From NCBI RefSeq assembly GCF_011421635.1, contig NZ_WTLI01000009.1, positions 1-64,000 on the forward strand: a stretch of 64,000 bases of DNA. Direction: 5' to 3'. The notes beneath the pieces were generated by a model that had not been told where the DNA came from, ran no database searches, and was given only the letters and a program-made list of their open reading frames with translations. This document shows, piece after piece, positions 35,985-44,615 of this stretch. Made by a program: the position numbers and the translations under genes. This DNA comes from Paenibacillus turpanensis. GTDB lineage: Bacteria; Bacillota; Bacilli; Paenibacillales; YIM-B00363. The first letter of the stretch is position 1. Each line of letters starts with the position of its first letter.

Positions 35985-37364
35985 ATGATGAAGGTAGTTC
36001 GGCCGTTGGTTTATGTTGTCATGGCCGCATTAATTGGCGGCGGATTTTATATGCTGCAGCCGGGTACGGCGCTGATGAGCAATCCCGGGGCTTCGGCGTC
36101 CGCGCCAACGGCGTATCTTGAGCGGAATGAGCTGAACGCGAGCTTTAAGATCGGCGGACGGATTTCCGAGCTGCTCGTGAAGGAAGGCGACGTGGTCAAG
36201 AAGGGGCAGGTCATTGCACGTCTGCAGAACGACGAGCTGCTCGCGAAGGTGGAGCAGGCTAAGGCGGCAGTCGCGCTGGCCGGCGGGAAAATCGGCGAAG
36301 CGACCGGCGCAGTGGAAACGGCGAAGGTGAAAGCGGAGCAGGGGCAAGACGCCGTGGCGCTGACAAGCGGCACGGTCGAGGCGCAAATCGCGCAGGCGGA
36401 GGCCGCTGTGAAGGCTGCGCAGGCGAAGGTCGATGCGATGCATGCCGGCGCAAGACCGGAGGAGCGCAAGCAGGCGGAGATCCAGCTTGCCGCGACGAAA
36501 GAGGTGCTCGCGGTAGCGGAGACGAATTTGCAGCGCGCGACGGCGCTGTTTCAAGAGGGGCTGGCCGCAAAGACGGATGTGGATAAGGCGAATGTTTCTT
36601 ATCAGGAAGCGAAGGCGAAATACGACGCGGCCTTCCAGCAAAATGAGCTCGTGACGCAAGGCCCGCGCGAAGAGGAGGTCCGCGCCGCCGAGGCGCAGCT
36701 GGAGCAGGCGCAAAGCGCGCTGCAGCTGGCACAGGCGAGCCGTGCGCAGGTGCCGGTGCGCCAGGGCGACGTGAAGGCCGCCGGTGCGGCGCAGCAGCAG
36801 GCGGAGGGCGCGCTGCAGTCGGCGCAGTCCGCGCGTCAGCAGGCGGAAGCGGCGCTTGCCGAGGCGCAGACCTACCTCGGCTACGCGGAGCTTATCGCTC
36901 CGGCCGACGGTGTGATCATCGCCCAATCGGCGCAGCTTGGCGAGCTGGTTGGCTCCGGTTTCCCGGTATTTACGCTGCAAACGGCGGAAGAAACGTGGGC
37001 GAAGTTTTTCTTGACGGAGAAGGAGCTGCCGGGCTTGAAGACCGGTGACCGGGTGGAGGCGACTCTCGTGTCAACTGGGGAGACCGTGCAGGGCGAGATT
37101 GCTTTGATTTCCCCGGGGGCGGATTTTTCAGTGAAGAAAGCATCGCAGAATGCAGGTCAAACGGACATCCGCTCGTTCGGGGTGAAGGTTCGCTTCAACC
37201 AGCTGCCGGAATCGGCTCGGGCAGGGATGACGGTTTTATGGCGAGGATTAAGTACTAGCGCTGCTGCTGCGGAGCCGGCGGCTGCCGTAGAGGGCGCAGC
37301 TGCGGAAGGCCAAGGTGAAGATACTGCACAAAGCATAGAAACACAGCCTAAGGGTGAACAGTAA
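35985..37364 (+). CDS. HlyD-type membrane-fusion (adaptor) protein
   Basis: 459 residues. One N-terminal membrane segment (about 7-25), a lipoyl half-motif (KIGGRISELLVKEGDVVKKG), a very long Ala/Gln/Glu coiled coil (about residues 85-300), the second lipoyl half (LGYAELIAPADGVIIAQSA), then a beta-barrel domain and an Ala/Glu-rich tail. YbhG/YhiI-type adaptors look like this. The coiled-coil length suggests docking to a partner such as the TolC-like protein two genes downstream. The stop overlaps the permease ATG (TAATG). The coding sequence is richer in GC than its neighbours, mostly because of Ala codons. Confidence 0.87.
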   Translation: MMKVVRPLVYVVMAALIGGGFYMLQPGTALMSNPGASASAPTAYLERNELNASFKIGGRISELLVKEGDVVKKGQVIARLQNDELLAKVEQAKAAVALAGGKIGEATGAVETAKVKAEQGQDAVALTSGTVEAQIAQAEAAVKAAQAKVDAMHAGARPEERKQAEIQLAATKEVLAVAETNLQRATALFQEGLAAKTDVDKANVSYQEAKAKYDAAFQQNELVTQGPREEEVRAAEAQLEQAQSALQLAQASRAQVPVRQGDVKAAGAAQQQAEGALQSAQSARQQAEAALAEAQTYLGYAELIAPADGVIIAQSAQLGELVGSGFPVFTLQTAEETWAKFFLTEKELPGLKTGDRVEATLVSTGETVQGEIALISPGADFSVKKASQNAGQTDIRSFGVKVRFNQLPESARAGMTVLWRGLSTSAAAAEPAAAVEGAAAEGQGEDTAQSIETQPKGEQ

Positions 37365-38602
37365 TGCGGCTTACAATTCGTAATGTCATCCGTGATGAAT
37401 GGCGGACGATTTTTACCGACCGCAGGCTGCTCGCCATGCTGCTCATCATTCCGCTGCTGTATACCTTGTTATTCGGATTTTTATATATGAACGGACGCGC
37501 CACTGAATTTCCGACCGTAATTGCCGACCATGATGACTCACAGCTGTCGCGGCAAATGGTGCAGGCGTTCGATGAAAGTGAATCGTTCCAGGTGATCCGG
37601 TTCACTGAGTCGGAGGATGCGCTCAAAAAGGCGCTCGCTTCCGGGGAGGCGAAAGTCGGAGTCGTCATTCCGAACGGCTTTTCGGCTTCGTTGAAGCATG
37701 GCGACGTGCTGCCGGTGCTGACTCTAATTGACGGAAGCAATATGATGATCTCCAATGCTGCTACGCGGGGGGCGAACGAAATCGTAAACACCTTCAGCCT
37801 CGGTTTTTCGGCCAAAAAGCTGCAAATGCAGGGGCTGCGGGATGAACAGATCAGCGCTACCTTTCAAGCGATCCCTTTCCGGTACCGGGTGCTGTATAAC
37901 CCTACTTTTAATTACCGCGATTTTCTTGTATACGGGTTAGTCGGCGCCGCGCTTCAGCAGGTGCTGCTGCTCGGTATATCGATAGCTGTGACCCGGGATA
38001 AGGAGCGCGGCGAATGGAGTCGTTTTGCCGTATGGCGGCGAAACCCGTGGCGGATTGCATTTGCCAAATCCGTTCCGTATTTTGTGATCGGTATGATAAA
38101 CAGCTTAACCACGCTGATCCTGGGCGTCTATGGCTTCCATTTGCCGCTGGTGGGGTCTTCGCTGCTCATGCTGCCTCTCGCAGCTGCGTTTACCTTTGCG
38201 GTGCTTGGAATCGGTTATTTGGCCAGCTTGTTTTCGTCAAGCTCGCTTAATGCGACGCAAACAGCAATGCTCGTTGCGGTTCCCTCTTTTATGCTGTCCG
38301 GCTTTACGTTTCCTTTTGAGGCGATGCCGAAGGCCATTTCCATACTCGGTCATATGCTGCCGCTGACGTATTTTCTGGATGGAGTTCGGTCTGTTCTGGT
38401 TAAAGGCGCAGGCTGGGAGTCGGTGGCACACAATTGTATATCGCTTAGCTTAATTGGACTCATTACGTTTTTCATCTCATTTGTGATAAGCCGTTTTGTC
38501 ATTTTTAAAAAGGATTCGGATGTTTTATCGGCGGAGAATTCCGCGTCACAAGGACGGTCGGCGCTGCCTGCAGGGCATACCGGCAGTCCGTTATCGATGT
38601 AA
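37364..38602 (+). CDS. ABC-2 type permease (YhhJ/YbhR type)
   Basis: 412 residues. An N-terminal membrane segment (MLLIIPLLYTLLFGF), an extracytoplasmic domain of about 150 residues, then five more membrane segments. FNYRDFLVYGLVGAALQQV and MLSGFTFPFEAMPKAI are typical of the family. It would form the channel of an ABC exporter with the HlyD-type adaptor. No ATPase gene lies in this operon, so the ATPase must come from elsewhere. The C-terminal 30 residues are hydrophilic. Confidence 0.83.
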   Translation: MRLTIRNVIRDEWRTIFTDRRLLAMLLIIPLLYTLLFGFLYMNGRATEFPTVIADHDDSQLSRQMVQAFDESESFQVIRFTESEDALKKALASGEAKVGVVIPNGFSASLKHGDVLPVLTLIDGSNMMISNAATRGANEIVNTFSLGFSAKKLQMQGLRDEQISATFQAIPFRYRVLYNPTFNYRDFLVYGLVGAALQQVLLLGISIAVTRDKERGEWSRFAVWRRNPWRIAFAKSVPYFVIGMINSLTTLILGVYGFHLPLVGSSLLMLPLAAAFTFAVLGIGYLASLFSSSSLNATQTAMLVAVPSFMLSGFTFPFEAMPKAISILGHMLPLTYFLDGVRSVLVKGAGWESVAHNCISLSLIGLITFFISFVISRFVIFKKDSDVLSAENSASQGRSALPAGHTGSPLSM

Positions 38603-38614
38603 GGAGTGTTTGTG

Positions 38615-39946
38615 GTGAAAATGAAAACACGCATTTCGGCGGCTTCCGCCCTGCTACTTTTTCTAACGGCTCTGTTGATTGTGCCTTCAGGCATTGCAGC
38701 AGCGGCGGATGAAGTGGATTACTACGGGGAATGGCTGTCCGAGCAGGATAAGAAAGCGCAGCAGTTTCCGGTATCCGAGATGGTTCATATGGATGAGATT
38801 GACCTGGAGACGGTATTGCAGCGGGCGACGGAGGTTTCCAACAATATAAAGCTGTTGACGTTGAAAAGCAGCTATTTGAAGGCGAAGTCGAGTGATGTGA
38901 ACATTCAGGCGTCGGAGCTTTCCACCGGTGAAGCGCGGACCGTAACCCTGCCTACGACGGCCGAGCAGTTTATGGGCAGCTCGAATTACACCGTGCCGAA
39001 GCCTGAGGTGTGGATGGGACCTGTGGCGGAAACGAACACGGTGGTGACTGCTGTCGTTTATGGACAGGCGAAAATGGTCAGCGGAATGAACCGCCTTATT
39101 GAGAAGCAGCGTTTCCAGATGATTGTAACGGCAAAGCAGGTGGATTCTGAATCGATTAACGCGCAGATTCAGCAAAATGAAGCGGCGAAAGGCGTTCGGC
39201 TGCAAATGACGGGTCAATATGCCACCCTGCTTTCATTGAAAAAGCAGGAAAAGCTGATGGAGCAATATTTGGAGCTGCTTACGTCAAAGGTGAAGGCGGC
39301 GAAGGTGAAGCTGCAATACGGACTCGCTTCGGAGGACGATGTGACGAATGCGGAGCGCGCGCTGCAAAAACAGCAGGATGATTTAGCGGTTGTAAAAAAT
39401 AATGTGTTATTATCGCTGGCGCAGCTTTCCTTTGATTTGGGGATCGAATATAATCCGGATTTGAAGGTAGCAGATCTGCCTGAAGCGACCTTGGAGCCGG
39501 TGGAGCGTGCGGATGTGGAGACGCTGGTGGAGAAGTCGTTTGCCATGCAAATGGCCTATGTGAACTTAAACCAAGCCGGCTGGGAGAAGAGTTTTACCAC
39601 CGATCCGAACTTTAACGGGCGCGAGGCTCTTAACACGAATATTGCGCTGCAAAGAGGGAAGATCGCTCAGCTGCGCGTCGATTTGCAAAAGAAAATTGAA
39701 GCGGTGTATACCGAAGCGGATAATCTTTACGAGGCGTACCGTGTAGAGCGGAGAAATAGAGACGATGCACATGCCGACTACGAAAAGATGAAGATTCGCT
39801 TTGAAAATGGTGTCATCGCCAAGCATGATTTGGAGCAGCTTGCGTTTAAAGTAACCCAGGCGGATACGATGCTCGAGCTGGCGTCCATTAAATATGCGGT
39901 TGCGGTGGAAAAGGAAAAGGCGATGGAGCAGGGGCTCATCCCCTAG
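38615..39946 (+). CDS. TolC-family (outer-membrane-efflux-like) protein
   Basis: About 443 residues from one of several close GTG codons (38612 or 38615), with AAGGAG at 38601. A cleavable signal peptide ends near GIAAAADE. The mature part is mostly long helix with two repeated blocks of TolC-like periodicity: VEEVSNNIKLLTLKSSYLKA-like region, then GLASEDDVTNAERALQKQ, and near the end FENGVIAKHDLEQLAFKVTQ. Those G-(L/V)-(A/I)-(S/K)-(E/H)-D-(D/L) turns are typical of TolC. In a monoderm there is no outer membrane to insert into, so it may work as a soluble or wall-associated coiled-coil extension of the exporter. Confidence 0.7.
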   Translation: MKMKTRISAASALLLFLTALLIVPSGIAAAADEVDYYGEWLSEQDKKAQQFPVSEMVHMDEIDLETVLQRATEVSNNIKLLTLKSSYLKAKSSDVNIQASELSTGEARTVTLPTTAEQFMGSSNYTVPKPEVWMGPVAETNTVVTAVVYGQAKMVSGMNRLIEKQRFQMIVTAKQVDSESINAQIQQNEAAKGVRLQMTGQYATLLSLKKQEKLMEQYLELLTSKVKAAKVKLQYGLASEDDVTNAERALQKQQDDLAVVKNNVLLSLAQLSFDLGIEYNPDLKVADLPEATLEPVERADVETLVEKSFAMQMAYVNLNQAGWEKSFTTDPNFNGREALNTNIALQRGKIAQLRVDLQKKIEAVYTEADNLYEAYRVERRNRDDAHADYEKMKIRFENGVIAKHDLEQLAFKVTQADTMLELASIKYAVAVEKEKAMEQGLIP

Positions 39947-39959
39947 GAGATATTATTTG

Positions 39960-40175
39960 GCCTGATGCGAGGAGAATAATACAAGTAATTTGGATAAGCT
40001 CGGCCAAATGAACGCGGCAGACGCCGGATAATCCAAAAAATTTGTATTGTTTGTTCGGGAATGAGCGGAAACGGCCCTATGCGAGGTGGACAATACAAGT
40101 AATTTGTATAAGTTTGGCCAAATGAGCGCGGCAGGCGTCGGATAATCCAACTAATTTGTATTGTTCGCTCAGTCA
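39960..40175. repeat. Tandem pair of 114-bp palindromic units
   Basis: Two copies of a unit spaced by exactly 114 bp. Each has an inverted repeat: AATACAAGTAATTTGGAT (39978-39995) with ATCCAAAAAATTTGTATT (40031-40048), and AATACAAGTAATTTGTAT (40092-40109) with ATCCAACTAATTTGTATT (40145-40162). The centre GGCCAAATGARCGCGGCAG is shared. This looks like a REP/BIME-like intergenic element. No gene is seen in it. Confidence 0.85.
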
Positions 40176-40215
40176 TAGATAGCAGCATCATTTGGCTAAG
40201 TTGTTCAACCACAAT

Positions 40216-40266
40216 AAGAGCGGCATTCTTGAACCTCATTCATTAAGGTGCGAGAATGCCGCTCTT
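40216..40266. terminator. Long bidirectional hairpin terminator
   Basis: AAGAGCGGCATTCT (40216-40229) is perfectly complementary to AGAATGCCGCTCTT (40253-40266). It lies between the convergent TolC-like and lipoprotein genes. U-tracts are short. Confidence 0.65.
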
Positions 40267-40302
40267 CGTTGATCAATTGGAGATTATGCGATGAGCTGCT
40301 GA

Positions 40303-40539
40303 CTACTTATTCTCTTCTTCTTTCTTTTCTTCTCCGCCGCCTTGACCACCTTGCCCGCCTTGGCCGCCCTGATCTCCGCCACCTTGACCGCCTTGGTCAC
40401 CGCCGCCTTGACCACCTTGACCACCACCTTGTTCTTGACCTTGCCCGCCGCCCTGCTGCGCTTGATCTTGATTCATGTTGCATGCTGTAAGCGCGAGCAG
40501 AAGCGAAGCTGTAATGACTAATACTGATAGCTTTTTCAT
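40303..40539 (-). CDS. Small Gly/Gln/Asp-rich lipoprotein
   Basis: 78 residues. A lipoprotein signal peptide MKKLSVLVITASLLLAL ends in the lipobox LTAC. The mature part is almost all Gly, Gln and Asp in GGQGGGDQ-like repeats, ending in a Glu/Lys tail. AGAGGG lies 7 nt before the ATG. The repetitive part is likely disordered in the cell wall. Function unknown. Confidence 0.75.
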   Translation of the reverse strand: MKKLSVLVITASLLLALTACNMNQDQAQQGGGQGQEQGGGQGGQGGGDQGGQGGGDQGGQGGQGGQGGGEEKKEEENK

Positions 40540-40811
40540 GACATAACCCTCTTTTCACGTAAATTATTGGGATTTCATGCAGTATTATTCCAATCCAATG
40601 GACGGTTATTCGCAAAAGATGCAAGACAGGGTCATTTTACGCTAGAACGCTCTATGTTCCTCAGGCAAAGCCGATACAGCATACAAAAAAATGGACAATC
40701 AACCCCGTGACGGTACAAATTATGTCAGGGTACGCAGCCGATCTTTATCAAATCGGTTCCCCCTCCTTCTTCACCTCGCTTTATCGCATTTTCAAGGTAC
40801 AATGTAAGACA

Positions 40812-40925
40812 TAGATAGCGTATCGCTACAAAACTCCGGTTTGCTATCCCGTTGGTGGATAGTATACCTACTACGAAACGAAGCATGGGGCAGCGGAGCC
40901 AGAGTTTGTAGTGGCCAGATTGTTT
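40812..40925 (+). promoter_or_regulatory. Structured leader upstream of the methyltransferase gene
   Basis: Downstream of a TACAAT -10 candidate (about 40796), CTACAAAACTC (40826-40836) pairs with GAGTTTGTAG (40902-40911), enclosing the hairpin CTATCC..GGATAG (40844-40862). A competing small hairpin TAGCG-TAT-CGCTA (40816-40828) shares bases with the outer stem. It may be a regulatory leader. No known riboswitch consensus recognised. The rest of 40540-40811 shows no gene. Confidence 0.4.
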
Positions 40926-40953
40926 TCTTCATTCATCCAATAGGGGGAGACTA

Positions 40954-41553
40954 ATGAGCACCTTTTTTACACGTTGGTATGATCGGTTCATGGGACCTTT
41001 AGAAAGGGGGAGCTTCCAGCATATTCGACAGCGTCTTCTTCAGGCTGCAAAGGGAAAAGTGCTAGAGGTAGGCTCGGGAACCGGCGTCAATTTTGAATGG
41101 TACAGCAGGGTGACGGTTGAGGAGGTCACTGCAATTGAACCTGTTGACGCGATGCGCGAACAATCTCTCCAACGTGCGGCGAAGGCTCCGGTCACGATCC
41201 ATCTATATAATGCAGGGGCGGAGTATCTGCCCTTTCCTGATGAAAGCTTCGACACGGTTGTCGCGACGCTGGTCATGTGCACGATCCCTGATCCTGTTCA
41301 AGCAATGCAGGAAATGTATAGAGTATGCAAGCCGGGCGGACGTTTTCTCATGTTCGAGCATGTGCAGCACGAGCATCGATGGCTTCGCTTTCTGCAAGAT
41401 GCTCTAACTCCGATGTGGAAACGATGGTGCGACGGCTGCCATCTGAATCGAGATAGTATCGGCCTATTAGGTAAAGGGGGCTTTACGATCGTGCGGGAGG
41501 AGAGGCTTCTTGGCAGCCTGTTTGTCGTGGTCGAAGCAGTAAAAGAGAGATGA
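40954..41553 (+). CDS. Class I SAM-dependent methyltransferase (UbiE/METTL7-like)
   Basis: 199 residues. Motif I VLEVGSGTGVNFEWY, acidic strand AIEPVDAM, motif II FDTVVATLVMCTI, and post-motif CKPGGRFLMFEHV. The C-terminal WKRWCDGCHLNRDS resembles METTL7/phospholipid methyltransferase relatives. AGGGGGAG precedes the ATG. The methyl acceptor is unknown; a lipid or small thiol is possible by analogy. Confidence 0.82.
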   Translation: MSTFFTRWYDRFMGPLERGSFQHIRQRLLQAAKGKVLEVGSGTGVNFEWYSRVTVEEVTAIEPVDAMREQSLQRAAKAPVTIHLYNAGAEYLPFPDESFDTVVATLVMCTIPDPVQAMQEMYRVCKPGGRFLMFEHVQHEHRWLRFLQDALTPMWKRWCDGCHLNRDSIGLLGKGGFTIVREERLLGSLFVVVEAVKER

Positions 41554-41624
41554 AGAGTAAGATTCAGGTATAAAAAAATACCATTCAGGAAAAATATGGA
41601 CAACCAAGAAAGGGGGGATTCGTG

Positions 41625-42209
41625 ATGACAAAAACGCAGGAAGAGCAATTAATTCAACTGAATGAAAAAATGAGCTCCGTAATGAATGATTGGACCGCGT
41701 ATTGGCAAACGTATTCTTCGATTGATACATGGCCGTTTTGGGTCAGCGCGTTAATTTTCGTACTTCCATTGGTTGTCTTTTATTTTGCCATCGATAAATC
41801 AAAAGTATTTCAAGTCGGTTTTTTCGGATTTACGGCTCATGTGATTGCAGTGTACGTCGATCTGTACGCCGTATTTCACCGAATGTGGATGTATCCGTAC
41901 AAGGTTTACTCCTTTCCGCCTGCCAGCTTCGGTGTCGATGCGGCGCTTATTCCGGTAGCTTACGCACTATTGTACCAGTGGACGCTAAATCATCGGAAAA
42001 ATTACTATCTCTACTCGACACTCCTAGCGGGATTATTTTCGTTTGTCATCAAGCCTCTCATGTCGTATTTTGACCTGTTCCGGCTGCTTGAAACGAATTA
42101 TTTTACGTTGTTTCTGTTATATCTCTTCGGAGGCTTTGGAGCAAAGTGGCTTTCCGATTTATTTACATATGCACATAACCAATCGGTCAAAAAGCCGGCG
42201 AATCCGTAG
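41625..42209 (+). CDS. CBO0543-like integral membrane protein
   Basis: About 194 residues from the ATG at 41625 (AGGGGGG seven bases upstream). Five or six membrane segments follow a 35-residue hydrophilic N-terminus; W/F/Y-rich loops such as FHRMWMYPYKVYSFPP are typical of the CBO0543 family of spore formers. Function unknown. A terminator follows. Confidence 0.68.
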   Translation: MTKTQEEQLIQLNEKMSSVMNDWTAYWQTYSSIDTWPFWVSALIFVLPLVVFYFAIDKSKVFQVGFFGFTAHVIAVYVDLYAVFHRMWMYPYKVYSFPPASFGVDAALIPVAYALLYQWTLNHRKNYYLYSTLLAGLFSFVIKPLMSYFDLFRLLETNYFTLFLLYLFGGFGAKWLSDLFTYAHNQSVKKPANP

Positions 42210-42224
42210 ATTCGTCGTTTTTTT
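42199..42224 (+). terminator. Rho-independent terminator after the membrane protein
   Basis: CGAATC, loop CGTA, GATTCG, then TCG and a run of T. The stem overlaps the end of the coding region. Confidence 0.65.
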
Positions 42225-42320
42225 ATGAGAATCGCACTGCCCTTGTGATGTAAAGCATGACACCACTCCTACTATTGGATATAATTTACAACAAGTGAAG
42301 GGTGAGGGGAGCGGTTGGTT

Positions 42321-43076
42321 TTGGCGGAAATTGTTGCGTTGAATGCGAATCGAATTGCGGATCATCATATTTGCTGCGCAATGTCGGATAAAAAGTCTGT
42401 GAACGGGGTGCAGCTAAAAAAAGAATGGCTGAGCTGCCGCTTTGAAGAAGGGCTGCAGTTTCAAAAGCTTGATGTGAAGGGAAAAGTATTTATCGAGTAC
42501 GTGCCTGCTGAATACGCCTGGGCTCCTGTAGATGCCCCCGGATACATGATGATCAATTGTTTTTGGGTGTCCGGAAGCTTTAAGGGGAAGGGCTATGGGG
42601 CGGCTCTATTGGACCAATGTATGGAAAATGCGAAGGAAAAGCACGGACTCGTCATCTTAACCAGTGCGAAGAAGAAGCCCTATCTTTCGGACAAAGCGTA
42701 TCTAGTGAAGCATGGATTTGAGGTGTGCGATACGGCGCCGCCTTATTTTGAATTGATGGTCAAACGGTTCAACTCCAGCGCTCCGGATCCTGTATTTCGG
42801 GCAAGCGCGAAGCAAGGAATTCCCGGAGGAAAAGAAGGTCTGGTTGTCTATTACACGAATCAGTGTCCGTTTACCGATTATTACGCCAACGACGAATTGG
42901 AGGAGATCGGGCAGGAGCTTGGGGTTCCCGTGGAACGGGTCAGACTTACAAGCAGGGAAGAGGCCCAAAATGCTCCGTCGGCCTGGGCAACCTACAGCGC
43001 CTTTTATAACGGAAAATTTCTTACGCATGAAATTTTAAATAAGAAAAAGGCAGCCACACTGTTGCAGAGGGGCTAG
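42321..43076 (+). CDS. GNAT acetyltransferase with C-terminal YoaP domain
   Basis: About 251 residues. The start is probably TTG at 42321 (9 nt from GAGGGGAG); TTG 42315 is an alternative. Residues up to about 150 form a GNAT fold: FWVSGSFKGKGYGAALLDQC is the acetyl-CoA loop. The C-terminal part LVVYYTNQCPFTDYYANDEL to WATYSAFYNGKFLTHEIL is the YoaP-like domain with a single Cys in a thioredoxin-like place. Acetyl acceptor unknown. Confidence 0.8.
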   Translation: MAEIVALNANRIADHHICCAMSDKKSVNGVQLKKEWLSCRFEEGLQFQKLDVKGKVFIEYVPAEYAWAPVDAPGYMMINCFWVSGSFKGKGYGAALLDQCMENAKEKHGLVILTSAKKKPYLSDKAYLVKHGFEVCDTAPPYFELMVKRFNSSAPDPVFRASAKQGIPGGKEGLVVYYTNQCPFTDYYANDELEEIGQELGVPVERVRLTSREEAQNAPSAWATYSAFYNGKFLTHEILNKKKAATLLQRG

Positions 43077-43115
43077 CCAGGTTAAAAGGCCTCCACCGCT
43101 AATTCAGCCAGTATG

Positions 43116-43163
43116 AGCAGTTCAAAATGCCGGACAAGCCCGGTATGGTTGAGCTGCTTTTTT
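43116..43163 (+). terminator. Rho-independent terminator after the GNAT-YoaP gene
   Basis: AGCAGTTCAAAATGCCGG pairs imperfectly with CCGGTATGGTTGAGCTGCT, followed by six T. Confidence 0.75.
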
Positions 43164-43258
43164 ATGCGCTCATTCGAGTGAGTTCGATCAATCAAAATAA
43201 TCCAATGCGCTGCAAAAATGTAGTATTGCCGAAGCTCCGTGTAAGCAAGATTGTTTCA

Positions 43259-43287
43259 TTGTTGATAAGTAAGCGGTTTTTTATAAT
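43259..43287 (+). promoter_or_regulatory. Promoter of the esterase operon
   Basis: TTGTTG (43259-43264), 17-bp spacer, TATAAT (43282-43287), 80 nt before the first esterase start. Confidence 0.65.
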
Positions 43288-43366
43288 CAAACGCACGAGG
43301 AGGTGGTTTTTTCGTTTGTTATCGTGGAATCGCTTTCAGTATGAATAGGAAAAAGGAGGCGTAAGT

Positions 43367-44587
43367 GTGAAGCGACTGTACCGTAAAGCATGTCTGCAGG
43401 TTGTCATCGGTGCTCTTTTACTTTCAGGAGCTGCCGTAACGGGTCCGGCTGTGCCTGAAACAGCGGCTAAGGGATCCAAGGAGTATCACTATGATTTTGG
43501 CAGCGGGCGTGTGGAAAAGGGTTACACCAAGGTTAAGGATAACACTGCATACACAAAAGGCAGAGGTTACGGGTTTGCGGACGTTTCAAAGGTCAAAGCC
43601 GAAGACCGGGATACGTCCGACGAGCTGCGAAGCGATTTTGTAACCATGAACGGTACTTCCTTTATCGTCGACGTCCCCAATGGCGATTACAGCGTAACGG
43701 TCATTGCGGGTGACGAAGAGGCTGCTCTAGCGATGGATATTTATGCTGAGGGGCATAAGGAGGCACTTGGGCTGACCGCTTCTGCCGGACAATATGCGGA
43801 GGTTACGTTCGCGGTCGCTGTCATAGACGGAAGGCTCGATTTGGAGCTGCAGGGGACAGACCCGCGACTCAATGCATTAACCTTGGAAAGGCTGCCGGAA
43901 CGCACAGCGGGAGATAAGCCGAATGTTTATCTCGCTGGAGATTCGACGGTGATGTCGTACCCTTCGCGTTATTATCCGATGGCCGGTTGGGGACAGCGGA
44001 TCGCGGAGTATTTTACCGATGGCGTAACCTTTACCAATAAAGCGATCGGCGGCCGCAGCTCCAAAAGCTTCGTAATGGACGGCAGGCTGGATACGATCTT
44101 GACAGAAATTCGCCCGGGCGACTATTTGTTCGTTCAGTTCGGACATAATGACGCTTCCAGTGTCCCGGAACGACATACGGAACCTTTTACAACATACAAA
44201 GAATACTTAACGATGTATATTGACGGAGCGCGGCAGCGTAACGCTGAGCCGGTGCTGGTCACGCCGGTCGGGCGAAGAAGCTGGGATGAAAACGGCCGAT
44301 TTAAAAATGACTTTCCCGATTATTGGCTGGCGATGAAGCAGGTGGCAGAGGAAAAGCAGGTTCCGCTGCTCGATTTGAATTCAAGAAGTATTGCATTCTA
44401 TGACACGGTAGGTATGGAAGAGACGAAGGCGTTGTTTTTCTGGCTGGAGCCGGGAGCTTATCCGAATTGGCCGGACGGCACACAGGACAACACTCATTTT
44501 CAGGAAGCGGGGGCTTTAGCAATCGCGAAGCTGGTCAGCGAAGGCATTCGCGATTTGGAGCTGCCGATCAAGGCGTACTTAAAATAA
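43367..44587 (+). CDS. Secreted rhamnogalacturonan acetylesterase-like SGNH hydrolase
   Basis: 406 residues, GTG start with AAAGGAGG. Signal peptide (to about residue 34). An N-terminal beta domain YHYDFGSGRVEKGYTKV precedes the catalytic domain. SGNH blocks: LAGDSTVMSY (Ser), KAIGGRSSKSF (Gly), QFGHNDASS (Asn) and DNTHFQEAGA (Asp, His). This is the CE12/YesT-YxiM-like layout; it should remove acetyl groups from pectin rhamnogalacturonan outside the cell. A paralogue follows 28 nt downstream. Confidence 0.85.
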   Translation: MKRLYRKACLQVVIGALLLSGAAVTGPAVPETAAKGSKEYHYDFGSGRVEKGYTKVKDNTAYTKGRGYGFADVSKVKAEDRDTSDELRSDFVTMNGTSFIVDVPNGDYSVTVIAGDEEAALAMDIYAEGHKEALGLTASAGQYAEVTFAVAVIDGRLDLELQGTDPRLNALTLERLPERTAGDKPNVYLAGDSTVMSYPSRYYPMAGWGQRIAEYFTDGVTFTNKAIGGRSSKSFVMDGRLDTILTEIRPGDYLFVQFGHNDASSVPERHTEPFTTYKEYLTMYIDGARQRNAEPVLVTPVGRRSWDENGRFKNDFPDYWLAMKQVAEEKQVPLLDLNSRSIAFYDTVGMEETKALFFWLEPGAYPNWPDGTQDNTHFQEAGALAIAKLVSEGIRDLELPIKAYLK

Positions 44588-44615
44588 TGGTTCGCCAAGT
44601 AAGGAGGCCGTGTTC

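Noticed and set aside
43127..43348. 73-codon frame before the esterase operon
   Set aside because: It starts inside the terminator of the preceding gene and spans the promoter; only a short leader peptide could be real and it is not supported.
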